Shown here in pieces: positions 8,912 to 17,490 of a stretch of 64,000 nt of DNA (the stretch's first letter is position 1; each line of letters begins with the position of its first letter). The stretch lies in NCBI GenBank assembly GCA_019638235.1, contig JAHBUE010000001.1, forward strand, positions 916,492 through 980,491, written 5' to 3'. Origin of the DNA: Cyclobacteriaceae bacterium. GTDB taxonomy: Bacteria; Bacteroidota; Bacteroidia; Cytophagales; Cyclobacteriaceae. A program made the translations under genes and the position numbers. Under the pieces are notes generated by a model. The model searched no databases. It was not told the DNA's origin and was given only the letters and a program-made list of their open reading frames with translations.

Positions 8912-10552
8912 ATGATTCGTAAAAACCTGCTTTTCATTCTACTGATTTTCTCAATCAACGCCCTTGCGCAAAACACCGTTGAAAATCTTGATAAGATTTT
9001 AACTGAAAGATTTTCGGCCAACGAACCCGGTGCAGCCGTGCTGGTTGTTCAAAACGACAAGGTACTATTGCGAAAAGGTTACGGCATTGCCGAGATGAGC
9101 CGCAAGTCAGCCGTATCGCCCGATATGGTATTTCGTATCGGTTCCATTACAAAGCAATTCACCTCAACGGCAATATTGAAATTAGTTTCTGAAGGCAAGA
9201 TTTCTTTACAGGATAATATCACAACGTATCTCCCCGATTTTAAAACGCAACATCCGGTAACGGTTGAGCAATTACTAAATCACACATCTGGTATTAAAAG
9301 CTATACCAGTGTGCCCGAGCGCATGACTACGGATGCGAAAAAGACAAAAGTAAGCGTGCCCGAAATGCTGGGCTATATTCAACGCTACCCGGTTGATTTT
9401 GCACCTGGTGAAAAATGGCTCTATAACAATTCAGGATATTTTTTACTTGGCGCCATTATCGAAAAAGTTACCGGCAAAACGTACAACGACTACATCACAC
9501 AAACATTCTTCAAGCCGTTAAAGATGACATCGTCCTATACAGATGACAGTAAGCCTATCGCCCGCCAGGCGGCAGGATACAGCAAAGGAGGCGATACGTA
9601 TTCTATGGCCGATTATGTTCATCCGTCTATTCCATACTCTGCCGGTTCGTTTTTTTCAAGTGTAGATGATTTATGGAAATGGAACCAGGCGGTGTTCGGC
9701 AATAAAGTAGTAAGTGCAGAGCTGTTGGAAAAGGCATGGGAGCCTGCCAAAACTTCTGCTGGTGTAGAAAGTTACGGCTATGGTTGGCAGTTAGGAAAAA
9801 TAGGCGATAGCAAAGTGATTGGTCATGGCGGTGGTATTGACGGGTTTTTATCTTTTGAGTTGTATGTTCCTGATAAGCAACTGTATGTTGTGCTGTTGTC
9901 GAACAACACCTCGGCAAACCCGCAGGACATTGCCTATACGCTTGCGGAAGAAGTTGCAGGTATCAATAAAAATAAACCCGAACCGATTACGTTAACAGCC
10001 GAACAGGGAGATGCCTATACAGGTGTGTATAAAATTAACGACCAGGCCGAGCGCGTAATTACACGCCTGGGAAATCAATATTTTTCGCAGCGCACGGACG
10101 GAACAAAATTTGAGATATACCCGTATGCCGAAGACCGGTTTGCGTTTAAAGAATCGAATACAAGAATGATATTTATACGGGATGCTTCAGGCAACGTATC
10201 AGCAATGGACATGGAAGATCGTTCGTTTGTTCCGCAGCGTGCGGTTAAAACTAACAAACCTATTCCGTCTGACCGCGCTGTTTTCGATTTAAACCCAACC
10301 GACTTTGATGTATATGTTGGCGAGTATGAACTGGCGCCAGGATTTCTTATTAAAGTATGGCGCGAAGAAAATAACTACAAGGCACAGGCTACCGGCCAGC
10401 AAGCCTTTGAGATTTTTCCTGAAAGCGCCACGAAATTCTTTTTGAAAGTGGTGGAAGCGCAGATAGAATTTTTCAAAAACGAGCAAGGCGAAGTTACCAG
10501 CATGACGTTATACCAGGGCGGAAGGGCTATGCCGGGGAAGAAGGTGAAGTGA
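8912..10552 (+). CDS. Serine hydrolase of the beta-lactamase/PBP class C fold
   Basis: A 546-residue exported protein starting MIRKNLLFILLIFSINALAQ; the TTG six bases earlier is in frame, but the ATG at 8912 directly begins a signal peptide. The three motifs of the class C/S12 fold are present: S78-I-T-K81 (SxxK), Y171-N-N (YxN) and HGGGIDGF (K/HxG equivalent). A C-terminal domain of about 170 residues follows the catalytic domain, as in many Bacteroidota serine hydrolases. It could be a carboxypeptidase, esterase or D-peptidase; resistance function is not implied. It is convergent with the next gene, 24 bases away. Confidence 0.88.
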   Translation: MIRKNLLFILLIFSINALAQNTVENLDKILTERFSANEPGAAVLVVQNDKVLLRKGYGIAEMSRKSAVSPDMVFRIGSITKQFTSTAILKLVSEGKISLQDNITTYLPDFKTQHPVTVEQLLNHTSGIKSYTSVPERMTTDAKKTKVSVPEMLGYIQRYPVDFAPGEKWLYNNSGYFLLGAIIEKVTGKTYNDYITQTFFKPLKMTSSYTDDSKPIARQAAGYSKGGDTYSMADYVHPSIPYSAGSFFSSVDDLWKWNQAVFGNKVVSAELLEKAWEPAKTSAGVESYGYGWQLGKIGDSKVIGHGGGIDGFLSFELYVPDKQLYVVLLSNNTSANPQDIAYTLAEEVAGINKNKPEPITLTAEQGDAYTGVYKINDQAERVITRLGNQYFSQRTDGTKFEIYPYAEDRFAFKESNTRMIFIRDASGNVSAMDMEDRSFVPQRAVKTNKPIPSDRAVFDLNPTDFDVYVGEYELAPGFLIKVWREENNYKAQATGQQAFEIFPESATKFFLKVVEAQIEFFKNEQGEVTSMTLYQGGRAMPGKKVK

Positions 10553-10576
10553 AGAGTAGAGTAGAATCTCTGCTAT

Positions 10577-13027
10577 TTAATCTTTGATGATTTTATACTC
10601 AAAATTTAAAGAGCCAGAACTCCCGGTTGCGCTAATGCCTTCGAGAGTGCCTGTTATAGTTGTTTCGACATCATGATTATAAAATGATATTGACGCTCTT
10701 CCAGATGAATCGGTTTGAATGTAGGGCGCCCAGAAAAGCGTAACACGGTTGTCGGGTTTGATATGTTCTGGTTCCTGAACATCGTATTTAGGGGCATAAA
10801 ATTCTCTTTCAATATGGAAACCGGTACCTAAAAACGTAACTGAACTTTCTCTGGGCGGCTCAACCCCTGAGCCTCTTTTGGTATAAAAACCTATTGCTCC
10901 GTTTGCTCCTCTTGATCCAAAAATAGCTGCATCAGGTCCTTTCCATACTGTGAAGCTTTCAATTTCCTGAACAGGTATTGTATGCAAGGTTTCAATTTGA
11001 ACAGGCATATCATCAACCATTATCAACGGAGTGGTTCCTGAATTGATTGAGTTAACACCCCGTATCAATACGCTCCAATTTTGTCCGCTTCCTGTTACCT
11101 GTACACCAGCTACCCTACCCTGTATAAGTTGGAGTGGGTGTAGTTGATTTTCAAGACTTGGATTGCCTGAAACTTTAATACTGGTGGAGCCTCTTCCAAA
11201 AATTTTAGAACCTGTATTTTGTGTGTCCTCTCTTTTTGCACGCACTTCTACTGCATCAAGTATGATCGTCTTTTCATCAAAGTTGTACGATCGATCAATA
11301 GTTTTGCGCTCTACACTTTTAGCAATAAAAGCTTTTTCAAATTCATTTTGAGTTTCATTTAAATGAAACAACGGGAATTTAACACTGGGAAAATCGGCTG
11401 AGTTCTCAACCAATATTTTAACAGATTTATTTCCTCTTTTCGTTGCGCCTTGAAGCAGGGCATCAGTCGAATCAAAATAGATAATGTTGTTTACCTCAAA
11501 CTCTCCCTTAGAATTAGTTGTTACTGTTTTGGCTTCAGGTATAGGGAAGACAGAAAGATATGAAACCTCTCCGCCTATGACCGGTTTGTTATTGTACGGA
11601 TCAACCAGTTTACCTTTAATCGTCAACCCTTGTTCAACTTTATATAAAGGGTGTTCCCACTTTTGCTCTAAGGCATCTTTAAAAGTAAACCTTCTCCATC
11701 CTTGTGTAAGCAGAAGGTAGTCCATCGCTTCTTCCCGATCCTCATTGTCTGAATTAAAATAATACCCTGGCGACTCTATATGCCCTATAAGTTCAGAGGA
11801 TAGCAATAGATAAGAATTAATGCTTTCACTGTTTTCATCAATGAGCACTTGCTGAGTATCGCAGATACTTAATGAAAGATCAGTAACAATAGGTTTGCCA
11901 CTGGCATCGGTTGCTTGAATGTCAAGGTTTACCAATTCTCTTGGGGCATATAGTGTTTTATTGGTGGTAATAGTAAAAGTCAGGTGATCCTTCTGATCAA
12001 CAAAAATCAATCTTTCAGCCAATGGTGTTCCGTTTTGATCGGTAACAGTAATTTGCGTTACCCCTGATGGAATTTCTGCTTTTGGTATCTTGGCTACTGC
12101 AATATTGGTAGAGAGGTTTGCGCGTGCGGAATAACAAACAATACCGCGTGTTTGCGCCACGATATAAATAGTTCTGAAATTTGTGTAATCTGTCGTCTGT
12201 ATTTTAACGGTTATATCGTTTGATGAGGATGAGTTGTTTACTGATAAAGTCAGTCCCGATTCTTTACTTTTCGGGAGAGCTATTTCATTTTCATAATTTT
12301 CGATTATCGCTTTGTATTGTTTGTCTTTTTGAGGAGTTAAGAGAAACGCCCCCATACCCAAAGAGTTGCTTTTAAATTCGCAAATTACGTTACTGCCATC
12401 TGTTACTTTTCCACTCACCTTTCTTCCAAGCCCATCAGTACCAATTGCCTTAAATGCAACCTTGCTATAAATTCCGTTAACAAGTTCACCGCCTTCCGGA
12501 AAGAACTGAATGTCAAGATGGCTGGTGTTGCTGATAGTATCAGTATTGTTTGCAGAGATTTTATTGTCCCAAATTTTTAGTGACCGATGAAAGAAATATT
12601 CTTCTCCGCTATTTCTCATCCAGTTGGTGTAGGCGCGTACCAAATAGTTTCCTGCTGCCAGAGAGTCGGGTATTAAAATACTTCCTGCTGTTGAGCCATT
12701 TATTGAGAAGAGTTTTAAATTCTGAACAAATTGTCCGTGCTCATTTATCAACTCAACGTAGATTGTGTTACTTAGTAATGAAGGTTGATGATACGCTCCA
12801 GCAGTAAGGTATGCTTTAAACCAAATTGTTTCGCCAGTAGAGTAGTACGGCCTGTCGAAATGAATGTAAATTTTTTCTTGAGGTTTCTCATCAAGGTACT
12901 TGTTAAAACCGGCTATTATCTTCTCTAAAGGATCAGTGTAATGAGAAAAGGAGAACAGAGAACCAATGATGATTGAAGTAAGAATCAGCAAATGCCTTCT
13001 TTTGGTATTTTGAGTTTTAATTGGCAT
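10577..13027 (-). CDS. MG2/carboxypeptidase-regulatory and TonB-plug protein lacking a barrel
   Basis: An 816-residue surface-type protein. The start is placed at 13027 (MPIKTQNTKRRHLLILTSII), which gives a signal anchor; upstream codons of the open frame look spurious. Residues about 45-140 resemble the MG2 domain (EKIYIHFDRPYYSTGETIWFK). A middle region has a carboxypeptidase-regulatory-like segment (KGKLVDPYNNKPVIGG). Near the C-terminus is a TonB-receptor plug-like stretch (QGRVAGVQVTGSG, LIRGVNSINSGTTPLIMVDD, EIESFTVWKGPDAAIFGSRG). No outer-membrane beta-barrel follows; the protein ends about 100 residues after the plug. Similar proteins occur in Bacteroidota with unknown function. It is not a canonical TonB-dependent transporter. 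Confidence 0.78.
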   Translation of the reverse strand: MPIKTQNTKRRHLLILTSIIIGSLFSFSHYTDPLEKIIAGFNKYLDEKPQEKIYIHFDRPYYSTGETIWFKAYLTAGAYHQPSLLSNTIYVELINEHGQFVQNLKLFSINGSTAGSILIPDSLAAGNYLVRAYTNWMRNSGEEYFFHRSLKIWDNKISANNTDTISNTSHLDIQFFPEGGELVNGIYSKVAFKAIGTDGLGRKVSGKVTDGSNVICEFKSNSLGMGAFLLTPQKDKQYKAIIENYENEIALPKSKESGLTLSVNNSSSSNDITVKIQTTDYTNFRTIYIVAQTRGIVCYSARANLSTNIAVAKIPKAEIPSGVTQITVTDQNGTPLAERLIFVDQKDHLTFTITTNKTLYAPRELVNLDIQATDASGKPIVTDLSLSICDTQQVLIDENSESINSYLLLSSELIGHIESPGYYFNSDNEDREEAMDYLLLTQGWRRFTFKDALEQKWEHPLYKVEQGLTIKGKLVDPYNNKPVIGGEVSYLSVFPIPEAKTVTTNSKGEFEVNNIIYFDSTDALLQGATKRGNKSVKILVENSADFPSVKFPLFHLNETQNEFEKAFIAKSVERKTIDRSYNFDEKTIILDAVEVRAKREDTQNTGSKIFGRGSTSIKVSGNPSLENQLHPLQLIQGRVAGVQVTGSGQNWSVLIRGVNSINSGTTPLIMVDDMPVQIETLHTIPVQEIESFTVWKGPDAAIFGSRGANGAIGFYTKRGSGVEPPRESSVTFLGTGFHIEREFYAPKYDVQEPEHIKPDNRVTLFWAPYIQTDSSGRASISFYNHDVETTITGTLEGISATGSSGSLNFEYKIIKD

Positions 13028-13092
13028 GAAAAAACAATTAGAAGTTTGTGTCAGCCGAAATTTGTTCACCATGAACAAGTTTATTTTCAACC

Positions 13093-13383
13093 TTACCTTT
13101 CTGTATCATCTGTTTTGCATTTGCAAGATTCGCACTCTTCCTTTGTTGCAAAACCTTTTGCAGAACAACCACTATATCCAATTTTGTTACACATTGAGGT
13201 TGTTTTATCGTAAAACCATGTCTCGAAATATGCTCTACAAGCTTTATCTGGTGGAACTTCACTACACTTTAATAGATCAACTTCAATGCAGTCTTTTTCT
13301 ATACCTTCGGTTTTACAAGCTAAAAAACTTGTGCCCAAAATAACAAACAGGCTTAGCAAGATTATTATTCTGAGGTTTTTCAT
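13093..13383 (-). CDS. Small lipoprotein with Kunitz/BPTI-type protease inhibitor domain
   Basis: A 96-residue product from the ATG at 13383 (MKNLRIIILLSLFVILGTSF then LAC), with C23 as a probable lipidation site. The mature part has the Kunitz cysteine spacing: C40-x8-C49-x15-C65-x7-C73, identical to the first four spacings of BPTI, with flanking VPPDKACRAYF, WFYD, YSGC and FATKEEC. The residue after C49 is R50, the P1 position, which predicts inhibition of trypsin-like proteases. The last part deviates: C73-x10-C84 instead of x12, followed by C87 and C89, plus an extra C32. Kunitz domains are mainly eukaryotic, so this is an uncommon bacterial case. Its nearest downstream neighbour is the MG2/plug gene, 65 bases away. 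Confidence 0.75.
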   Translation of the reverse strand: MKNLRIIILLSLFVILGTSFLACKTEGIEKDCIEVDLLKCSEVPPDKACRAYFETWFYDKTTSMCNKIGYSGCSAKGFATKEECESCKCKTDDTER

Positions 13384-13524
13384 AGGCCTTGATTTTTTCT
13401 TTAGACACACCACTCTGCTCAAAAGTCGGAACAATTTTTATTTTTTATCAACTCTTTTTTCTCTGAGATGAGATCGATACAAATCCCTAACAATTTGACT
13501 GGATTGGTATGCTGTTCACTTCAA

Positions 13525-14412
13525 TCAATCCATCGGTACATTAACATGCCGCTCGGCATGATACGATGAACGAACTAATGGGCCTGACTCAACATATTTT
13601 AAGCCGCGTTTCAATCCCTCTTCGCGGTACATATCAAATGTGTCAGGATGAATAAACTCGGCAACTTCAATGTGCATTTTGGTGGGCTGTAAATATTGGC
13701 CTAAAGTGAGAATCATCAATCCATTCTCGGCCAGGTCATCCATTGCCTTAAAAACTTCTTCTTTGGTTTCGCCAAGCCCAAGCATAATACCCGACTTGGT
13801 GCGCTTGCCTGCTTCGCGGGTGCGCTTAATCTGCTCAAGACTTCTTTCGTATTTGGCCTGCGGGCGCACAATGCGGTACAACCGGCCAACGGTTTCCATG
13901 TTGTGGCTCACCACTTCCTGTCCTCCTTCAATCATGTGGTACAGCGCATCCCAGTTTGCTTTGGTATCGGGGATGAGCGTTTCAATAGTTGTTTCGGGGC
14001 TTGCTTTTTTTGTTTCAACCACTGTCTGATACCAGATTTCTGCCCCCCGGTCTTTCAGTTCATCGCGGTTTACGGAAGTGATAACAGCGTGTTTAACACC
14101 CATCAGCTTAATGGCTTCGGCCACACGCCTCGGTTCGTCCGTGTCGTATTCGGGCGGCCTGCCGGTTGCTACGGCACAAAACGTGCAACTGCGTGTGCAA
14201 ACATTTCCCAAAATCATAAACGTGGCTGTGCCCGCACCCCAACATTCGCCCATGTTGGGGCAATTACCGCTTTCGCAAATGGTATGGAGCTTATGCTCAT
14301 CTACCAGCCTGCGCACTTTGGCATATTCGGGGCCTACCGGCAGTTTAACACGCAGCCAGTTGGGTTTGCGTTGCCGGGTTTGTTCGGGAGATATGGTGGG
14401 AAGTTCAATCAC
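13525..14412 (-). CDS. lipA: Lipoyl synthase
   Basis: Radical-SAM enzyme inserting two sulfurs into octanoylated GcvH and other lipoyl domains. The 295-residue protein has both cluster motifs: the auxiliary-cluster set in [12 protein letters not shown] and the radical-SAM CxxxCxxC in CTRSCTFC. The C-terminal RSSYHAE motif of LipA is present ([11 protein letters not shown]). The start codon is GTG at 14412, 18 bases after the gcvH stop. Pairing with gcvH places the sulfur-insertion enzyme beside one of its substrates. Confidence 0.96.
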   Translation of the reverse strand: MIELPTISPEQTRQRKPNWLRVKLPVGPEYAKVRRLVDEHKLHTICESGNCPNMGECWGAGTATFMILGNVCTRSCTFCAVATGRPPEYDTDEPRRVAEAIKLMGVKHAVITSVNRDELKDRGAEIWYQTVVETKKASPETTIETLIPDTKANWDALYHMIEGGQEVVSHNMETVGRLYRIVRPQAKYERSLEQIKRTREAGKRTKSGIMLGLGETKEEVFKAMDDLAENGLMILTLGQYLQPTKMHIEVAEFIHPDTFDMYREEGLKRGLKYVESGPLVRSSYHAERHVNVPMD

Positions 14413-14430
14413 GGTATGCTGATTAACAAA

Positions 14431-14811
14431 TCATTGACCGATAAGTTCCTTGTACTGGTCAGCGCTTAACAGGCTGTCAACTTCGGCAGCATTTTTTACT
14501 TCAACTTTTACCATCCAGCCTTCTCCGTATGGGTCAGCGTTTACTTTTTCGGGGCTGCCATCCAGCGCTGAGTTGAACTCTGCTACTTTTCCACTTATGG
14601 GCATATAGAGGTCAGACACGGTCTTCACCGCTTCAACGGTGCCAAACACATCGTGCTGGTTCACTTCCTGGCCTACCGTGTTAATGTCAACATAAACAAT
14701 ATCGCCCAGTTCGCTTTGCGCGAAATCAGTAATACCGATAGTAGCGGTATTACCGTCAATTTTTACCCATTCGTGGTCTTTGGTGTACTTGAGGTTGGAA
14801 GGAATATTCAT
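14431..14811 (-). CDS. gcvH: Glycine cleavage system H protein
   Basis: A 126-residue lipoyl carrier that shuttles the aminomethyl group between P and T proteins. The lipoylation lysine lies in [18 protein letters not shown], preceded by the usual [10 protein letters not shown]-terminus and followed by the [10 protein letters not shown] block. First gene of a probable gcvH-lipA operon. Length and motifs match the family throughout. Confidence 0.97.
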   Translation of the reverse strand: MNIPSNLKYTKDHEWVKIDGNTATIGITDFAQSELGDIVYVDINTVGQEVNQHDVFGTVEAVKTVSDLYMPISGKVAEFNSALDGSPEKVNADPYGEGWMVKVEVKNAAEVDSLLSADQYKELIGQ

Positions 14812-14834
14812 AAGCTATAAGGTTTTTCAGTGCC

Positions 14835-14842
14835 CAAAAATA
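14835..14842 (-). promoter_or_regulatory. Putative -7 box (TATTTTTG) of gcvH-lipA
   Basis: The minus strand reads TATTTTTG (TAnnTTTG) 24 bases before the gcvH ATG. No good -33 TTG at standard spacing was found. Confidence 0.35.
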
Positions 14843-14931
14843 GAAAGTAAATTCAAGATTAAGGGTTGGAGAATGAAAAATGTGTGGGTTATGCTGCGCC
14901 TATGGCTATTAGATTATTGTAATCCTTTGGC

Positions 14932-14939
14932 TAAATTTG
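14932..14939 (+). promoter_or_regulatory. Putative -7 box (TAAATTTG) at head of pigment cluster
   Basis: TAAATTTG, an exact TAnnTTTG match, ends 32 bases before the ATG of the ammonia-lyase gene. It is the likely first promoter of the polyene cluster. The -33 element is weak. Confidence 0.45.
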
Positions 14940-14971
14940 GCGCTTTAATTCTGCATTGAGGTTTCTCATCC

Positions 14972-16513
14972 ATGATTGTTGTTGGCGCTAAAAAATTAAC
15001 GGCAAACGATTTTGCTGCATTGCTTTTTAATAATGAGCAGGTACTGTTAGATGCCGGTGCCCTGAAACAGGTTGAAGAGAACTTCAACTTCCTTCAGGCG
15101 TATGCACACGATAAGGTTATTTACGGAATAAACACCGGGCTGGGGCCAATGGCGCAATACCGGATTGAACCGGAAGACCAGAAGCAACTGCAATATAACC
15201 TCATCAGAAGCCACAGTGCCGGAGCCGGCAACCTGTTTTCGGAACAACTTGCCAACGCTACTGTACTGACAAGACTTAACAGTTTAATGGCAGCGCGGTC
15301 GGGTGTGCACCCGGCAACCGTTGGTTTGCTAACGGCCTTGCTGAACAACAATGTAACGCCCTGCATTTTTGAGCGCGGAGGTGTTGGTGCCAGCGGAGAT
15401 TTAATTCAGTTGGCACACCTTGCGCTAAACCTTATCGGTGAAGGCGAGGTGATTTACCAGGGAAACATTCGTCCGGCAAAAGAAGTTTTTGATGAATTAG
15501 GTATTAAGCCGTTGGAAATTCAACTGCGCGAAGGACTTGCCTTGATAAACGGCACTTCGGCCATGACCGGTGTAGGTATGGTAAACATTATTCGGGCCCG
15601 CCAGCTTATTGCGGTATCGGTAATTTTATCAAGCATACTGAATGAGTTGATGAAATCATTCGATGACCATTTCTCATTTGATTTGAATGCGGTGAAACTG
15701 CACAGAGGGCAGCATAAGATTGCCGACCTGATGCGAACATTGCTCAACGATAGTAAACTTATCCGTAAACGCCCCGAACATTTATATCATAAAAAAGTAC
15801 AGGAGGCTATGTTTACGGATAAAGTGCAGGAATATTATTCGTTGCGATGCGTTCCGCAGATACTCGGCCCGATATACGATACCTGGCTGGAGGCAGGCAG
15901 CGTTGTTGAGAATGAAGTAAATTCAGTAAGCGATAACCCCGTGGTTGACCACATTCGTCAGAACGTGTATCATGGTGGTAACTTTCATGGCGATTATGTT
16001 TCGCTTGCTATGGATAAACTCAAAATCGCGATTACAAAGTTATCAATGCTGTCGGAGCGTCAGCTAAATTACTTGCTTAACGACAAGCTCAACCAGAAAC
16101 TTCCTTCGTTTATCAACCTCGGCACATTGGGTCTTAATCTTGGGTTACAGGGTATGCAGTTTATGGCTACTTCAACGGTGGCAGAAAATCAAACCCTGTC
16201 GAACCCGATGTACGTGCACAGCATTTCCAGCAATAACGACAACCAGGATATTGTGAGCATGGGCTGTAATGCAGCGCTGTTAACAAAAAAAGTAATCGAC
16301 AATAGTTTTGATGTGTTGGCTGTACAGTTGTTGGCGTTGGTACAGGCTATCGACTCACTCAAGTGCCAGCCCCGGCTGTCATCTTTTACATTGAAAGTTT
16401 ACAAAGAAGTGCGCCAGGTTGCTTCTGTTGTAACAACAGACAGGCCGCATTACAACGACATTCAAAAAATAAATCGTTACCTTTCTACATTAGGAGATTC
16501 AATATCCTTGTAG
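14972..16513 (+). CDS. Tyrosine ammonia-lyase (MIO enzyme), polyene starter supply
   Basis: A 513-residue member of the aromatic amino acid lyase family. The self-forming MIO cofactor tripeptide is A140-S141-G142 in GGVGASGDLIQLAHL, and the catalytic tyrosine region is YGINTGLGPMAQYRI. Several blocks (QLQYNLIRSHSAG, VQEYYSLRCVPQILGP, VYHGGNFHGDY, SNPMYVHSI, NNDNQDIVSMG) match what I recall of the Flavobacterium johnsoniae tyrosine ammonia-lyase, which makes 4-coumarate. A histidine ammonia-lyase label is likely in automated annotation because the SH pair resembles HutH, but no hut genes adjoin. As first gene of the cluster, with a CoA/ACP ligase at the far end, it should provide the 4-coumaroyl starter. 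fabG follows 22 bases downstream. Confidence 0.88.
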   Translation: MIVVGAKKLTANDFAALLFNNEQVLLDAGALKQVEENFNFLQAYAHDKVIYGINTGLGPMAQYRIEPEDQKQLQYNLIRSHSAGAGNLFSEQLANATVLTRLNSLMAARSGVHPATVGLLTALLNNNVTPCIFERGGVGASGDLIQLAHLALNLIGEGEVIYQGNIRPAKEVFDELGIKPLEIQLREGLALINGTSAMTGVGMVNIIRARQLIAVSVILSSILNELMKSFDDHFSFDLNAVKLHRGQHKIADLMRTLLNDSKLIRKRPEHLYHKKVQEAMFTDKVQEYYSLRCVPQILGPIYDTWLEAGSVVENEVNSVSDNPVVDHIRQNVYHGGNFHGDYVSLAMDKLKIAITKLSMLSERQLNYLLNDKLNQKLPSFINLGTLGLNLGLQGMQFMATSTVAENQTLSNPMYVHSISSNNDNQDIVSMGCNAALLTKKVIDNSFDVLAVQLLALVQAIDSLKCQPRLSSFTLKVYKEVRQVASVVTTDRPHYNDIQKINRYLSTLGDSISL

Positions 16514-16535
16514 TTCACTAAAAAATTATCGGCAC

Positions 16536-17261
16536 ATGAAATACGCTTTAGTAACAGGAGGGTCGCGCGGCATTGGTCGCGCTGTATGTGTAAAACTTGC
16601 ACAACGCGGGTATAACATTATTATAAATTTTAAGAGTAACGAAACCGAAGCGCTTAAAACATTAGCGCTTGTTAAGCAACATAATGTGGAGGCCGAACTC
16701 ATGCGGTTTGATGTTTCGGATAAGCAAGCTGTTGAACAGGCTGTTACTTCATGGATGTCGGCCAATCCCGATAAGGTAATAGAAATACTGGTTAATAATG
16801 CGGGCATAAGAGAAGATGCTTTGATGATTTGGATGACTGATGAGCAATGGCAAAAAGTTCTGGACGCAAGTCTTAATGGATTTTACCACGTTACCAAAGC
16901 CGTAATTAATTCCATGCTTACGAAACGTTACGGGCGCATTGTAAATGTTGTTTCGCTATCGGGTATTAAAGGTGTGCCGGGGCAAACAAATTATTCGGCT
17001 GCCAAGGCCGGGGTTATTGGTGCTACGAAGGCGCTTGCCCAGGAAGTAGCCCGGAGAAATGTAACCGTAAATGCCGTTGCCCCGGGGTTTATTAAAACAG
17101 ATATGACCGAAGGATTAGCGGAAGAAGAATTAAAACGCATGATACCCATGCAGCGGTTTGGAGAGGCCGAAGAAGTTGCCGAAGCCATTGCTTTCCTGGC
17201 CTCTAAAGAAGCGTCCTACATAACCGGAACGGTGTTAAACATTAATGGAGGGTTGCTTTAA
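16536..17261 (+). CDS. fabG: 3-oxoacyl-ACP reductase (FabG-type ketoreductase)
   Basis: A 241-residue short-chain dehydrogenase, the only ketoreductase in the cluster. Visible motifs are the NADPH-binding GGSRGIGRA, NNAG, the catalytic serine in VVSLSGIKG, and YSAAK (Tyr/Lys), with the FabG-typical VAPGFIKTDMT and TGTVLNINGG ends. It should reduce each beta-ketoacyl-ACP in polyene extension before dehydration. It is co-transcribed with the ammonia-lyase gene; the palindromic repeat at 17273-17358 starts 12 bases after its stop. Confidence 0.94.
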   Translation: MKYALVTGGSRGIGRAVCVKLAQRGYNIIINFKSNETEALKTLALVKQHNVEAELMRFDVSDKQAVEQAVTSWMSANPDKVIEILVNNAGIREDALMIWMTDEQWQKVLDASLNGFYHVTKAVINSMLTKRYGRIVNVVSLSGIKGVPGQTNYSAAKAGVIGATKALAQEVARRNVTVNAVAPGFIKTDMTEGLAEEELKRMIPMQRFGEAEEVAEAIAFLASKEASYITGTVLNINGGLL

Positions 17262-17272
17262 ATCTGATTTAA

Positions 17273-17358
17273 GGCATCTCTAAAAACTCCTTGTACCCTT
17301 CTCCATTTAGGAGAAGGGTAGGGATGAGGTTATTGAAGACAAGGTTTTTAGAGATGCC
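17273..17358. repeat. MITE-like palindromic repeat, copy 1
   Basis: An 86-bp element with terminal inverted repeats: GGCATCTCTAAAAAC at the left and GTTTTTAGAGATGCC at the right, perfectly complementary. The interior has an ACCCTTCTCC / GGAGAAGGGT hairpin and the words TAGGGATGAGG and GACAAGG. A second copy in the same orientation lies at 24510-24620. No coding frame. It could act as a terminator or attenuator between fabG and the next promoter. Confidence 0.85.
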
Positions 17359-17475
17359 CTTTACCCAATAAAACCCTCACCACTGACGTTTTTTTAATCG
17401 TTTGTTTTGCGTAGCATCAGTTACTAATTTCGCCCTGAAATTCAGGTATCAAACGCCCACAGATGCCTGTTTCGC

Positions 17476-17483
17476 TATATTTG
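17476..17483 (+). promoter_or_regulatory. Putative -7 box (TATATTTG) directly before ketosynthase gene
   Basis: TATATTTG ends only 7 bases before the ATG at 17491. If it is used, the transcript would be leaderless or nearly so. It follows repeat copy 1, consistent with a separate transcription unit for the ketosynthase module. Confidence 0.4.
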
Positions 17484-17490
17484 GCTAATC

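Noticed and set aside
8912..10552. Antibiotic-resistance beta-lactamase
   Set aside because: It has the fold and the SxxK/YxN motifs, but the C-terminal extension and context fit general serine hydrolases; resistance cannot be claimed.
10577..13027. TonB-dependent receptor
   Set aside because: Only a plug-like segment is present and no beta-barrel follows.
14972..16513. Histidine ammonia-lyase of histidine degradation
   Set aside because: The SH pair resembles HutH, but there are no hut genes; the sequence blocks match flexirubin-type tyrosine ammonia-lyase and it heads a polyene cluster.
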